This document shows, one piece after another, positions 45,001 to 54,062 of a DNA stretch of 64,000 nt (positions are counted from its first letter, which is position 1; every line of letters begins with the position of its first letter). Source of the DNA: Paraburkholderia largidicola (GTDB taxonomy: Bacteria; Pseudomonadota; Gammaproteobacteria; Burkholderiales; Burkholderiaceae). The notes under the pieces are model-generated. The model worked only from the letters and a program-made list of their open reading frames with translations. It had not been told where the DNA came from and did no database searches. The position numbers and the translations under genes are program-made. The stretch covers positions 1-64,000 of the forward strand of contig NZ_AP023177.1 in the NCBI RefSeq assembly GCF_013426895.1. The letters are read 5' to 3'.

Positions 45001-45945
45001 ATGCGCAAATTTTATCTACTGGCAGTATCGGCCGTACTGGTAACGGCCACGACGGGGGCGTACGCCGCGGGCGGCGAGATTGCCGTGATCGTGAAGACCG
45101 TCAACTCCAACTATTGGCAGAACGTCCAGAAAGGTGCAAAAACCGCGGTTGGCGAAGCTAAGGGTTACACGATGACGTTCCAGGGACCGGCGGCGGAGTC
45201 GGCCATTGCGGACGAAGTCAACATGGTCGAGAACGCTGTCAACCGGAAGGTAGCGGGAATTGTCCTTGCACCGTCCGACCCGGACGCGCTCGTCCCTGCG
45301 ATCAAGAAAGCCTGGGAAGCTCACATACCTGTCGTGCTGATCGATTCGTCGCTGTCGGACGCCGGCAAGCAGTATTACCAGTCGTTCCTCTCCACCGACA
45401 ACGAGAAAGCCGGAGAATTGTGCGCAAAGGCGCTGATCGATCGCGTTGGGCAGAACGGAAAGATCGCGATCATGTCATACGTGCCCGGTGCAGGGTCGGA
45501 GATCGGACGGGTGGGTGGATTTCGCAAGTACATCGAAGCGCACTCGAAACTGCAGATCGTCGGCCCGTACTACTCCCAGTCGCAAATGGCCACTGCGCTC
45601 AATCAGACAACCGACGTGCTTTCGGCCAATCCGGACCTGAAGGGCATTTTCGGCGCGAACGAGCCGACTGCCGTTGGAATGGGACGTGCGCTGAAACAGA
45701 CCGGAAAGGCCGACAAACTGGTTGCGGTCGGGTTTGACGGGAATCAGGATCTGCAGGATTTCGTGCGCAGCGGCACGATTCAGGCGATTGCCGTTCAGGG
45801 ATCCTATCAAATGGGCTACAAGGGCATCCAGACGGTCGTCAACGTCATCGAGCATAAACCTGTTCCCAAGCAGGTCGACACGGGCGTCGTATTGGTCGAC
45901 AAGCAGAACCTCGACTCACAGGATGCCAAAAACGTCTTGTACTGA
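45001..45945 (+). CDS. Periplasmic sugar-binding protein (RbsB type)
   Basis: AAAGGAGCGAGAC precedes the ATG at 45001. The 314-residue protein has a signal peptide (about 1-22, cleaved after AYA) and a type 1 periplasmic binding fold: GEIAVIVKTVNSNYWQNVQK, GIVLAPSDPDALVPAIKKAW, VVLIDSSL and VAVGFDGNQDLQDFVRSGTI. It captures the sugar or polyol and delivers it to the permease. Third gene of the operon after the ATPase and permease, the reverse of the usual order in which the binding protein often comes first. Confidence 0.94.
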   Translation: MRKFYLLAVSAVLVTATTGAYAAGGEIAVIVKTVNSNYWQNVQKGAKTAVGEAKGYTMTFQGPAAESAIADEVNMVENAVNRKVAGIVLAPSDPDALVPAIKKAWEAHIPVVLIDSSLSDAGKQYYQSFLSTDNEKAGELCAKALIDRVGQNGKIAIMSYVPGAGSEIGRVGGFRKYIEAHSKLQIVGPYYSQSQMATALNQTTDVLSANPDLKGIFGANEPTAVGMGRALKQTGKADKLVAVGFDGNQDLQDFVRSGTIQAIAVQGSYQMGYKGIQTVVNVIEHKPVPKQVDTGVVLVDKQNLDSQDAKNVLY

Positions 45946-46151
45946 TGGGCCTGCGGACCTGCAGCGAGCGCGGGTCGGCTCGAGGCAGTCCGCACGCTAC
46001 GGTTACAGATGCTATTCACGCGCCTGGTCTATCAACGTAAATGCAATACGGGTCTCGCCACGCAGTGGGATCAGGCCGTGCGCCTTGGGCCTCGGCTGTT
46101 ACCAGCCAGGTGGACTGTACGGTTCCATAAATACGACGAAAGGACATCACC

Positions 46152-47162
46152 ATGCTTAGCGTGATTTGCGAATCCCCAGGCGTCTTGCGCGCACAGGAGC
46201 GGGAACTGCCTGTGCCGGAAAAGGGCGAAGTGCTGTTGCGCGTAAGCCGCGTCGGAATTTGCGGTACTGATCTGCACATCTTCACTGGAACTCAGCCCTA
46301 TCTTCAGTATCCCCGTGTAATGGGACATGAGCTTTCTGCAGTCGTGGTCGAGGCAGAGCACGGCTCTGGGCTTGCGGCTGGAGACGGTGTCTATGTCATG
46401 CCGTATCTGTCGTGCGGGAAATGCGTTGCGTGTCGAAAGGGCGAAACGAACTGTTGCGTCAACATAAGGGTGCTGGGGGTGCATAGCGACGGTGCGCTCA
46501 CCGAATATCTCTGTGTGCCCGCAGAGTTCGTTCACAAGGCCGAAGGCGTGACGCTCGATCAGGCTGCCATGCTGGAATTCCTTGCGATAGGAGCCCATGC
46601 CGTACGGCGCGCGGACGTTCAGGCGGGGCAGCGCGTGCTGGTGGTAGGCGCGGGCCCGATAGGCATGGCCGCAATGATCTTTGCGAAGCTTCGCGGCGCG
46701 AACGTGACCAGTCTCGACACGCGTGCCGATCGTCTTCTGTTCTGTGAGAAAGAATTGCGTGTGGACGCGGTGGTCACTGTTGGCGACGATGACACGGACC
46801 GGCTCGCGCGACTGACCGATGGCGAATTTTTCGACGCCGTTTTCGATGCAACGGGGAACATCGATGCGATGAACCGCGGGTTCGGCTTCATCGCCCATGG
46901 CGGGAAGTACACGCTTATTTCGATCGTTCCGGGTACAGTGGCCTTTTCCGATCCGGAGTTCCATAAGCGCGAAGCGACGTTGCTCGCGAGCCGCAACGCT
47001 ACTGCGCAGGACTTTGAAACTGTCCTGGAAGCAATGCGGGCAGGGCGTATTCCAGACCAGGCGCTTAACACCCACCGCATGCAACTTGCCGATGTACCGG
47101 CGGCGTTTGCGCACCTTCTCGAGCCTGGGCAGACCGTGATAAAGGCATTGGTGGAGTGTTGA
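46152..47162 (+). CDS. Zinc-dependent MDR dehydrogenase (YjjN/RspB-like)
   Basis: The 336-residue protein is a medium-chain dehydrogenase. Catalytic zinc ligands are Cys37 and His59-Glu60 (VMGHE), structural zinc cysteines lie in SCGKCVACRKGETNCC, and the NAD-binding motif is VVGAGPIGMAA. In sequence style it resembles YjjN and RspB. YjjN oxidises L-galactonate at C5 to D-tagaturonate, and L-gulonate dehydrogenases are similar. The gene follows the binding protein after about 200 bases and precedes an altronate/mannonate oxidoreductase-like gene, which could act on its product. Substrate assignment is inference. Confidence 0.88.
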   Translation: MLSVICESPGVLRAQERELPVPEKGEVLLRVSRVGICGTDLHIFTGTQPYLQYPRVMGHELSAVVVEAEHGSGLAAGDGVYVMPYLSCGKCVACRKGETNCCVNIRVLGVHSDGALTEYLCVPAEFVHKAEGVTLDQAAMLEFLAIGAHAVRRADVQAGQRVLVVGAGPIGMAAMIFAKLRGANVTSLDTRADRLLFCEKELRVDAVVTVGDDDTDRLARLTDGEFFDAVFDATGNIDAMNRGFGFIAHGGKYTLISIVPGTVAFSDPEFHKREATLLASRNATAQDFETVLEAMRAGRIPDQALNTHRMQLADVPAAFAHLLEPGQTVIKALVEC

Positions 47163-47196
47163 ACCCCGACGACATGCATGCAGGGCAGGCGGAGCA

Positions 47197-48327
47197 ATGA
47201 ACGAACCCATACTGCAGTTTGGCACAAGCCGGTTTCTCCTCGCGCATGTGGCCTTGTTCGTATCGCAGGCGCTTGAGCGTGGAGACGCGATAGGCGGAAT
47301 CGCCGTTGTGCAGACCACCGCGAATCCGTCGAGTCGCGCGCGCGTAAGTGCTCTCTCACGAGCGGGCAAGTATCCCGTGAGAATTCGTGGCGTGGAATCG
47401 GGCGGAGTCGTCGATGACCTGATCGAATGCCATGCTGTACGCTCCGCGTGGGTCGCCGATCATGATTGGCCCGCGATTCGTCGAGCGACGATAGAGCACG
47501 TGCGGGTCATCGTATCGAACACGGGGGATGCGGGCTATTGTCTTGACGAACGCGACTCAGCGGCGTTGTTGAGCGACACCGATCAGGTGCCGCGCGGCTA
47601 TCCCGCCAAACTGCTGACCTTGCTCTATGCGCGCTGGCGCGAGCGTCCCGACGCAGGCATATCGATCTTCCCGTGCGAGCTGGTGGCTAGCAACGGCGAC
47701 ACGCTGCGGGACGTCGTGGTCGGTCTGGGGTTGCATTGGGAAATGCCAGAAGAATTTCTCGATTACCTGAAGCGCGAATGCGTATGGGCCAACTCTCTGG
47801 TCGACCGGATCGTATCTGAACCGATCGATCCCGTTGGCGCGGTAGCGGAGCCTTATGCCCTGTGGGCCATCGAACGACGCACGGGCCTCGAACTGCCATG
47901 TGTGCACAACGATATCGTTCTCACCGATGACCTCCGTAGCTACGAGTGGCTGAAGCTGTTCTATCTCAATCTCGGTCATACCTGGCTCGCGGATCAGTGG
48001 CTCAGCGAGCGCCGGAATCCGGGTGAGACAGTGCTAGAGGCAATGACAGACGTGCGGCTTCGTGACGGAATCGAAGCAGTGTGGCAGGAAGAGGTGCTCG
48101 AGGTGTTTGCCGCGATGGGATTGCGGGGCCGCGCCGAGAAGTATGTCGCGAGCGTGCGCGAGCGGTTCTTGAACCCTTATCTGCATCATCGGATTGCAGA
48201 CATTGCGCAACATCACGTTGAGAAAGTGCAGCGCCGGATTGTGCCGTTTATCAGGCTAGCGGATTCCCTCGATTTGAACGGAATGCAACCGCGGTTGCGA
48301 AGCATGCTGACGAGGCAGGCGGGATGA
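47197..48327 (+). CDS. Mannitol dehydrogenase-family oxidoreductase (UxaB/UxuB-like)
   Basis: This 376-residue protein opens ILQFGTSRFLLAHVALFVSQ and carries IRRATIEHVRVIVSNTGDAGY and the polyol dehydrogenase core FPCELVASNGDTLRD and the conserved Lys-containing ISNxGD-like and KLFYLNLGHTWLAD segments. The family reduces keto-uronates (tagaturonate, fructuronate) with NADH. It is shorter than UxaB (about 480), as in a subgroup of tagaturonate reductase-like enzymes. It begins 34 bases after the zinc dehydrogenase, so the two should act in sequence. A dehydratase for the resulting altronate or mannonate is not in the window. Confidence 0.85.
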   Translation: MNEPILQFGTSRFLLAHVALFVSQALERGDAIGGIAVVQTTANPSSRARVSALSRAGKYPVRIRGVESGGVVDDLIECHAVRSAWVADHDWPAIRRATIEHVRVIVSNTGDAGYCLDERDSAALLSDTDQVPRGYPAKLLTLLYARWRERPDAGISIFPCELVASNGDTLRDVVVGLGLHWEMPEEFLDYLKRECVWANSLVDRIVSEPIDPVGAVAEPYALWAIERRTGLELPCVHNDIVLTDDLRSYEWLKLFYLNLGHTWLADQWLSERRNPGETVLEAMTDVRLRDGIEAVWQEEVLEVFAAMGLRGRAEKYVASVRERFLNPYLHHRIADIAQHHVEKVQRRIVPFIRLADSLDLNGMQPRLRSMLTRQAG

Positions 48328-48879
48328 CGCAGGCGGTTCACGCGGCCCGGAGTCATGAGGAGGTAACGGATGCGTATCCATCGTGAACGGCAAGTCACAT
48401 TGACGTCGGCGTGATCGCGATTGCCAATTGTGAGCTCGTTGCGCAACGTCGGCTCGTATGGCCCGCTATTTTCGCCAGTCGATGTCCATGAGTTGCGAGC
48501 GGAAGTCAGCGCGCTCTGTTGATCGCAGGTCAGACAACTGCGGTGCATCAGCGTGATCCGATCGGCGATACCAAGTGTCTGCGCATAGTTGTGGACGGTC
48601 AATGATGATGCACAGGGCGCCTTTTTCATTCATGCACGTAAGAAAACCGGTGATGTGCCCCTGTCTTGCGTGCGAATTCGACAGTTGGCGCTCGAAGGTG
48701 CTGAACGTTTGCTCCATGGTCATCGAGACGGCGTCCATCAGATGCGCACGGGCGACTGTTAGGACGTCGGCGAAGGCATGGCTGTGCGCAGCAAGTGCTG
48801 AGCTGAGCTCATCCAGCGCGGGCAGCAATCGTCCTTTCGGTTCGTTATCAAGGGAAAATGTGCTGATTAGCGATCGTTT
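48328..48879. other. Gap with an unassigned minus-strand frame
   Basis: About 550 bases after the operon. A minus-strand frame at 48466-48828 (120 codons, starting MLPALDELSSALAAHSHAFA) has a partly helical, protein-like first half but no recognised domain or ribosome binding site, so it is not called as a gene. No terminator with a clear T run was seen after 48327. Confidence 0.4.
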
Positions 48880-49125
48880 GCGGCCAACTTCCCGCGTGCG
48901 GCGCAGGCAATGCTCGCAGCGAAGAGCGGTGTCTCTCGACAGTTATGATCGCTCGGAAGCCGCCGAAAAAGCCGCGCTGCGCGCCCGTCTATAGGCGTTG
49001 CACGCGCAGATCGAGCCGCACGTTCTCTTCAACACGCTGGCGACCCTCGCTTGCCTGATCGTGTCCGATCCGCCACGTGCACGCGAACTGCCTTCGATCA
49101 CGACAAAGGCGTCGATTTAATTAGC
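48880..49125 (+). pseudogene. LytS-type histidine kinase fragment
   Basis: The plus strand reads AAEKAALRARL, a TAG, then ALHAQIEPHVLFNTLATLAC and LIVSDPPRAREL. The motif QIEPHxLFNTL holds the phospho-accepting His of the LytS/YehU kinase family. The TAG replaces the Gln normally found before ALHAQ (RLQALHAQ). Neither the sensor nor the ATPase part survives. Confidence 0.72.
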
Positions 49126-49255
49126 GATGTATCTCCACAAAGCTTTCTGCGTTTTCGCTAGTTACGAAAAGTACGGTGATGATTCGTGATTCGGATCGCA
49201 CTGAAGGAGCAGTTAATTGTCGCCCTTAAAACGATGTAGAGAATGTTGGAGGTCG

Positions 49256-50260
49256 TCATCGGGACGCATGTTCCAGAATCGCGGCATCTTCGGTGGTGGC
49301 GTCTCTCAAACCAGTTAGCACGATTTTGCGTGAACGAGGCGATACTCGTCGGTCTGGTTGCTCGGATTCCCGAAAAAAGGAAACGCAGTGATCCACGAAG
49401 TCCCTCACCCGCCTGGGCAAAGTACGACGATGTACAAATGCGATATCGAGTTCGGCCATGGGATCGGTCAACTCGTACCCGGGCAGCACGCGCACCAAAC
49501 GTCCGCTCTCCATATACCGTTGAGCGATGCGCGTGGGCAAAAGGGCGATGCCATAACTGTTTAACGCAAGCTGCACGGCGATGCATTCATTCATCACAGC
49601 GTGAAGCCGTGCGTTGTGCGGGAGCGCAATCCCTGCCGCTTTAACCGAACCGCATTCGGGGGAATCCCATTTGCTTGCTCGCGTATTGATGAATGTATGA
49701 CCCGTGAAATCGAGCGATGATGGTACGGGTGGACTTGCTTCGAGATACGCGCGTGTTGCGACGAGCACCGAACTGGAACGAACGAGCGGACGGCAAATTG
49801 CAGCTGCGTCCTGAACCAGAAAAGCGGGATAAATTGCTGCATCATAGGTACCGTGTTCGAGGCGCAAAGGCTCGTCGGTTGTCGTTACCGCAACGCGTAT
49901 GTCCGGCGTCGCCAACAGATATTCATCAACGAGCTGTGACAGACCAGTCTCGACCGCCAATGGATGGGCGGCGAGTCGAAGTACGCCCTTTTGGGTGTTG
50001 CGCTGCTCTGCAAGCCGTAACTCTTCGCGATCGAGCCGGTCCAGGATCTCCGCACATGAAGCGAAGTATGCGCGGGCGTCGTCAGCGAGCGAGACGTGGC
50101 GTGTCGACCGATTGACCAATCTGGTGCTTGTATGCGACTCCAGGCTCGTGATCGCACGGGATAACGTAGCAGGCGACATCTCCAAATGTTTCGCAGCCGT
50201 CGTGAAGCTCTGAAACTTGATGACGGCGACGAACGCCCTGATCGAAAGCAGATGATCCAT
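49256..50260 (-). CDS. LysR-family transcriptional regulator
   Basis: From MDHLLSIRAFVAVIKFQSFT (ATG at 50258-50260) the frame gives 334 residues. The winged helix reads AAKHLEMSPATLSRAITSLE, and the C-terminal effector domain follows (SLDFTGHTFINTRASKWDSP, GIALLPTRIAQRYMESGRLV). It is of the DsdC/PtxR-like CrgA group found in many Burkholderia genomes. No adjacent divergent target remains: upstream lies a GntR gene on the other strand, downstream the LytS fragment. Complete length. Confidence 0.92.
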   Translation of the reverse strand: MDHLLSIRAFVAVIKFQSFTTAAKHLEMSPATLSRAITSLESHTSTRLVNRSTRHVSLADDARAYFASCAEILDRLDREELRLAEQRNTQKGVLRLAAHPLAVETGLSQLVDEYLLATPDIRVAVTTTDEPLRLEHGTYDAAIYPAFLVQDAAAICRPLVRSSSVLVATRAYLEASPPVPSSLDFTGHTFINTRASKWDSPECGSVKAAGIALPHNARLHAVMNECIAVQLALNSYGIALLPTRIAQRYMESGRLVRVLPGYELTDPMAELDIAFVHRRTLPRRVRDFVDHCVSFFRESEQPDRRVSPRSRKIVLTGLRDATTEDAAILEHASR

Positions 50261-50525
50261 TCGATGGTTCCGCAGAAAGAAGCTCCGGTTGCCGTCCCAC
50301 ATCCAAGAGAAACTTGGCGGTGTGTGTCTTTTTTGCGATTCACCTGTGTCAACACATCGAAGCGTGTGATTATTCCCAGTTCACTGAAAACGGATGTCTC
50401 TTCGTTCTGCAACCGTCGGGCTCCGAGTAGTGGCGGGGACGTCGTCCATAGCTGCGAAGGAGGTACAATCCGCAAACTTCACGCCCGCGCGATCCGTCGC
50501 TTTGTTGCTCGCCCGCTCATTGCCC

Positions 50526-51317
50526 ATGCCGCCACGTCGCCCTACGGTCGAGATCGATTCTCCGATCCCGCTCTACCGACAGATCAAAGACACCCTACGC
50601 GCCGGCATTCTGAACGGCGAGTATGCGCTGCACAGCCGCATGCCCTCCGAGAGTGAGCTTCAGGCCATGTTCGCCGTGAGCCGCATCACGATTCGACAGG
50701 CGCTCGGCGATCTTGAGAAGGAAGGCCTGATATTCAAGGTGCACGGCAAAGGCTCTTTTGTCTCTCAGCCGAGGACGGCTTTTCAGGATATCGCCACGCT
50801 GCAGGGTTTCGCCGAGGCGATGTCGGGCAGCGGGCATGAAATCGTCAATCGCGTGATGTCGTTCCGAATCGCGCGGGCACCTGCAGAGGTCACGACGAAG
50901 CTCGGCTTGCCAGACGGGGCCAACGTCGCGGAAATCCATCGCGTGCGACTGCTCAATCGCGAGCCGGTTTCTTACGAGGTCACATTCTTGCCGGAACAAC
51001 TCGGCGATAAGCTGCAACGTGCGGATCTCGTCGCCCGCGATATTTTCCTGATCCTTGAAAACGACTGCGGGATCGCTTTGGGAAGCGCCGATTTGAGTAT
51101 CGATGCAGTATCGGCGAGTGCCCCGATTGCGCGTGCGCTCAAGATCAAAGCGGGCGCGCCAATGCTGCGGATCGAACGACTCACGCACGATAGCCGAGGT
51201 CAGCCAATCGACTTCGAATATCTCTACTTCAGGAGCGGGACGTTCCAGTATCGGTTGCGTATCGACAGAAAGCATGCCCGGAAAGCAGAAACACAAAAGC
51301 CACGAAGCAAGCGATAA
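50526..51317 (+). CDS. GntR-family regulator, HutC (UTRA) type
   Basis: The 263-residue protein starts near MPPRRPTVEIDSPIPLYRQI and has a GntR winged helix (KDTLRAGILNGEYALHSRMP, SESELQAMFAVSRITIRQAL) followed by a UTRA ligand-binding domain (GEPVSYEVTFLP-like NREPVSYEVTFLPEQLGDKL, IDFEYLYFRSGTFQYRLRID). Members sense sugars, amino acids or histidine derivatives. The frame is open from 50394, and the start at 50526 is chosen from family alignment because no clear ribosome binding site exists. It is divergent from the LysR gene, and no structural gene is attached. Confidence 0.9.
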   Translation: MPPRRPTVEIDSPIPLYRQIKDTLRAGILNGEYALHSRMPSESELQAMFAVSRITIRQALGDLEKEGLIFKVHGKGSFVSQPRTAFQDIATLQGFAEAMSGSGHEIVNRVMSFRIARAPAEVTTKLGLPDGANVAEIHRVRLLNREPVSYEVTFLPEQLGDKLQRADLVARDIFLILENDCGIALGSADLSIDAVSASAPIARALKIKAGAPMLRIERLTHDSRGQPIDFEYLYFRSGTFQYRLRIDRKHARKAETQKPRSKR

Positions 51318-51449
51318 GAGTGTCGCGTTTGTCTGGGAGTTCGGGACTGCCCGTTCCCCGGCGGCGGATCAGTGACGTGCGCATTCGGAGCAGCCTTGGC
51401 GCACCGCGTGGCTCATATCGCATTACCAGGTGACCTTTACCGGAACCGA

Positions 51450-51818
51450 TTAGCTGCCCCCAAAATAGATCTCGCAGAAGCTGACCGGACCGACACAGCT
51501 GTCGTCGTGAGAGGGCCCGTCGGGCATCGGGCGTGACTCGTGCACGGCAGACCGGCCGGTTTCGGTCGAGCCGTTCAGCTCGGGACCGACTGCGCTGTCA
51601 TTTGCATGCGTGGATTTCTTCTGGTCAACCAGATGTTGATAGATCGGGTTCACATCTGGATACGACGTATCAGTCACGTACATGGAACCGTTCTGTTCCG
51701 CCTCGATCAGTTCCTGGCGAACCTGCTCTCGTGTTTTGCCTTGTGCTTGCGCGGTACCGATGAAGCCGACTGACGCGCTGGAAAGAAGCAATATGGCCAC
51801 GACTTTGCTAACTTGCAT
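51450..51818 (-). CDS. DUF4148 exported protein, probable ECF sigma target
   Basis: The 122-residue protein has a signal peptide (1-25, ending AQA) followed by GKTREQVRQELIEAEQNG, the DUF4148 signature found in Burkholderiaceae periplasmic proteins. The C-terminal half is Ser/Pro/Asp-rich with two cysteines (DDSCVGPVSFCEIYFGGS). Function unknown. Upstream at 51993-52025 lies a promoter matching the one before the DoxX gene, with the ECF sigma factor gene between, so it is likely part of that regulon. Confidence 0.87.
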   Translation of the reverse strand: MQVSKVVAILLLSSASVGFIGTAQAQGKTREQVRQELIEAEQNGSMYVTDTSYPDVNPIYQHLVDQKKSTHANDSAVGPELNGSTETGRSAVHESRPMPDGPSHDDSCVGPVSFCEIYFGGS

Positions 51819-52172
51819 GTTGAATCCTCTGAATAGCTGATGTACGGCGCGACGCGGAGGAGCGGGAACGCGAGCCGTCTGAATGCGGCATCATTCACAG
51901 GCCGTGTCGCCGATGCGCCGCCTGATCGGCGTGGCATTTCGATGCAACCGGCAAGGTTCTCATCGTGCTGCCGCCGATTCAGGCTGGCTATCTGATAGAT
52001 CGGGACAGGGCGAGAGCGGGTTACAGCAAAACGCAGCTTTTTTTCGCGTAGTGGCTTCGTATCTCACGCTCTCGTCCCGCCGGAATGATTTCAAGGAAGT
52101 CGACACGCTGGCGTCGATCCCAGGCCGTGGTGCGCGCGCAACCATTGTGTCATCTCTACACACGGTGAATCC
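51819..52172. other. Gap holding the DUF4148 promoter
   Basis: This 354-base gap contains the ECF-type promoter at 51993-52025, leaving a leader of about 165 bases. No gene was recognised here. Confidence 0.5.
51993..52025 (-). promoter_or_regulatory. ECF-type promoter TGTAACC-N16-CGATCTATCA (DUF4148 gene)
   Basis: Read on the minus strand, TGTAACC (52025-52019) and CGATCTATCA (52002-51993) are separated by 16 bases. The same two blocks with the same spacing occur at 54063-54095. The spacer sequences differ. The -35 resembles the GTAACC element described for ECF factors paired with NrsF/DUF1109 anti-sigma proteins. Confidence 0.7.
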
Positions 52173-52814
52173 TTACCACCGCATCGCGCGTGGACCGAGA
52201 AGGCCACCGACAAGTGCAGGCGCCGCCATGCCGATCAGGTACCACGTTGCCCAGAACGGCACATGCATCTCGGGGCAACGCAGGCAGTAAGCCAACGAGC
52301 CTAGCGCTCCAGCAAGAAGTCCCGTGGCAGCGCCGGCGAGTCGGGGACGTGTAGGCGCCAGTCCGCGCATGGCCCACAGCAATGCGCCGAGCGCTGGCAC
52401 GGAGAGCAGCATGATTTTTAGCGAGCAGTAACGCCATGTGTGCCCCAATATCAGGTCACCGCGTGCTTCAGGAGCGGCAAGCGCAAGCACGATGAGTGCG
52501 ACAAGCCATACGATTCCTACGGGAAGTATCAGCGCCGCCCAGGCGCGGCCGACGCGCACACCCGGCTGTGACAGCCGCGACGTCACGCACGTGGCCGAAA
52601 GCGTCATCGTCAGCGGCAATGCCAGCTTCGTCCAGAAGACCGGCATCGTTGCGCGTGTTATAAGGCTGGTGCCGTCAGCAGGCAATATCACTAGCAACAA
52701 CAGCGCCGCGGTGAGACTGAAAGCGACGCCGAAGCCAAGGCGGCCGGCCACCGCTGAGCGCGACGGGGGGCGAGGGCCGTTCGCGAGCATGACGATGAAT
52801 TCTTGTGTATTCAT
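52173..52814 (-). CDS. NrsF/DUF1109-type anti-sigma membrane protein
   Basis: The 213-residue protein has about six transmembrane helices (GVAFSLTAALLLLVILPA, AWAALILPVGIVWLVALIVL, GLLAGALGSLAYCLRCPEMH) and two cysteines in the CLRCPE motif near the C-terminus, typical of DUF1109. The best studied member, NrsF of Caulobacter, holds an ECF sigma factor at the membrane and releases it under heavy-metal stress. Its ATG overlaps the sigma gene stop (52811-52814), the usual coupled arrangement. The cysteines could sense metal or redox change. Confidence 0.88.
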   Translation of the reverse strand: MNTQEFIVMLANGPRPPSRSAVAGRLGFGVAFSLTAALLLLVILPADGTSLITRATMPVFWTKLALPLTMTLSATCVTSRLSQPGVRVGRAWAALILPVGIVWLVALIVLALAAPEARGDLILGHTWRYCSLKIMLLSVPALGALLWAMRGLAPTRPRLAGAATGLLAGALGSLAYCLRCPEMHVPFWATWYLIGMAAPALVGGLLGPRAMRW

Positions 52815-53362
52815 TTTGATTTCCCCCGGATTTTTGCCGCAAGTGTCTTAAGGCCGCGATGCACGCCAACCTTTACGGCCGACTCGGAAAGGCCCATCGC
52901 CACGGCAGTTTCGGCAACCGACAAGCCCCATAGCTTCATGTGTTCAATCGGCCCGCGCTGCCGCGGCGGCAGCGTGGCCAGCAATCGCTGCAGATCGCGC
53001 TGCGCTTCGAGCGTGTCGAAATGCGATTCAGCTTCTGCCTCGGAATCCTCATCAAGTGGTTCGAATAGCGCACTGCGGCGAACCGCCGAGCGGACGTGAT
53101 CTGCGAGCTTGTATCGTACGATCGCACTGATCCATGCGGTCAGAGGCACCTCCGGCCTGAACGTATCTAGACCCTTGTGCACGGCAAGAAGAATTTCCTG
53201 TATCAGATCTTCGATGTCCGCGTCCTGCTGGCGCACGCGTTTCCGCAAACGGGTGCGTAGGTGGCACGCCAGTTTCTCGAGAAACATTCGATACGCATGC
53301 CTGTCACCGTCGATCGAACGCGCGAGCAGTGCCGTGAGCTGGCGTTCCGCTTCTGACATCAT
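52811..53362 (-). CDS. ECF-family RNA polymerase sigma factor
   Basis: From MMSEAERQLTALLARSIDGD (ATG at 53360-53362) the product is 183 residues. Region 2 reads DIEDLIQEILLAVHKGLDTF and PLTAWISAIVRYKLADHVRS; region 4 reads LPPRQRGPIEHMKLWGLSVA, ETAVAMGLSESAVKVGVHRG. This is an ECF sigma of the kind paired with DUF1109 anti-sigma factors. It has no clear ribosome site, and an upstream extension is open to 53548 and overlaps the DoxX gene end (53469). The region 4 start GLSES replaces the more common VP motif. It likely reads the promoters at 51993 and 54063. Confidence 0.93.
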   Translation of the reverse strand: MMSEAERQLTALLARSIDGDRHAYRMFLEKLACHLRTRLRKRVRQQDADIEDLIQEILLAVHKGLDTFRPEVPLTAWISAIVRYKLADHVRSAVRRSALFEPLDEDSEAEAESHFDTLEAQRDLQRLLATLPPRQRGPIEHMKLWGLSVAETAVAMGLSESAVKVGVHRGLKTLAAKIRGKSK

Positions 53363-53468
53363 CGAGTTCGCATCGAGGCCTTTCGTTGCGATCGTCTTTA
53401 TCTCCCGGCCGGCACGGGGAGGCAACGTCGTCGCCACGAAGGACGTCAAGCGGTCGACGTTACGCACG

Positions 53469-53993
53469 TCACGCCCGCGATAAGCCGTCAACGTGGCGGG
53501 CATACCAGCGCCTGAGCATACCGTCCACGGCGAGGGGCCCCGGGCCATCGAACGCGAGCGCGGTCAGGCCCGCAACGTAAAGCAGATCTGTTTCATAACC
53601 CGGCGGACCGAACTGCGGTATCCCACCTGTTACCGACATCAACTTGATGGAAGCGAATCCGAATTGCAGATGCACCGTGAGGGTGGCGACGAGCAGCACG
53701 GCGAGCATCGGAATGGTGACGAGCGGCACGAATGCGCCGACGAGGATTGCGAAGCCGCCAAGCAGTTCTATGACGATGGTGCTCCATGCCATCAGATGAG
53801 GGGCCGGTACGCCAAGCGCGTGGAGGATTGCAACGAAGTTTTCCGGATTCTTGGCGAGCTTTGCATAACCGTGTGCCATAAAGCCGTAGCCCACGATCAG
53901 TCGGATAGGCAGAGCTGAGAATCGCTCGAAGCGGGCCGCGAGCCAGGATGGATTTACAACAAGGAGTAGACGGTGACAGAGATTCATGGGCAT
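53469..53993 (-). CDS. DoxX-family membrane protein
   Basis: The 174-residue product has four hydrophobic helices (IRLIVGYGFMAHGYAKLAKN, STIVIELLGGFAILVGAFVP, MLAVLLVATLTVHLQFGFAS, LLYVAGLTALAFDGPGPLAV). DoxX proteins are inner-membrane proteins linked to thiosulfate oxidation or redox stress. It lies upstream of the ECF sigma gene in the same direction and is preceded by the ECF-type promoter at 54063-54095, so the DoxX, sigma and anti-sigma genes form an autoregulated operon. The start is ATG at 53991-53993 or 53985-53987. Confidence 0.88.
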   Translation of the reverse strand: MPMNLCHRLLLVVNPSWLAARFERFSALPIRLIVGYGFMAHGYAKLAKNPENFVAILHALGVPAPHLMAWSTIVIELLGGFAILVGAFVPLVTIPMLAVLLVATLTVHLQFGFASIKLMSVTGGIPQFGPPGYETDLLYVAGLTALAFDGPGPLAVDGMLRRWYARHVDGLSRA

Positions 53994-54062
53994 TGAATGT
54001 CGAGATGGTCGAGAGAAAACGAGCACACCGGCACCGTGTGTCGGCCGGGTAGTCGCTGCATT

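Noticed and set aside
45946..46040. GC-rich inverted sequences after the sugar-binding protein gene
   Set aside because: The stem is imperfect and no T run follows, so a terminator cannot be supported.
48466..48828. 120-codon minus-strand frame after the sugar operon
   Set aside because: First half is helix-prone but there is no ribosome binding site or family, and the second half looks random.
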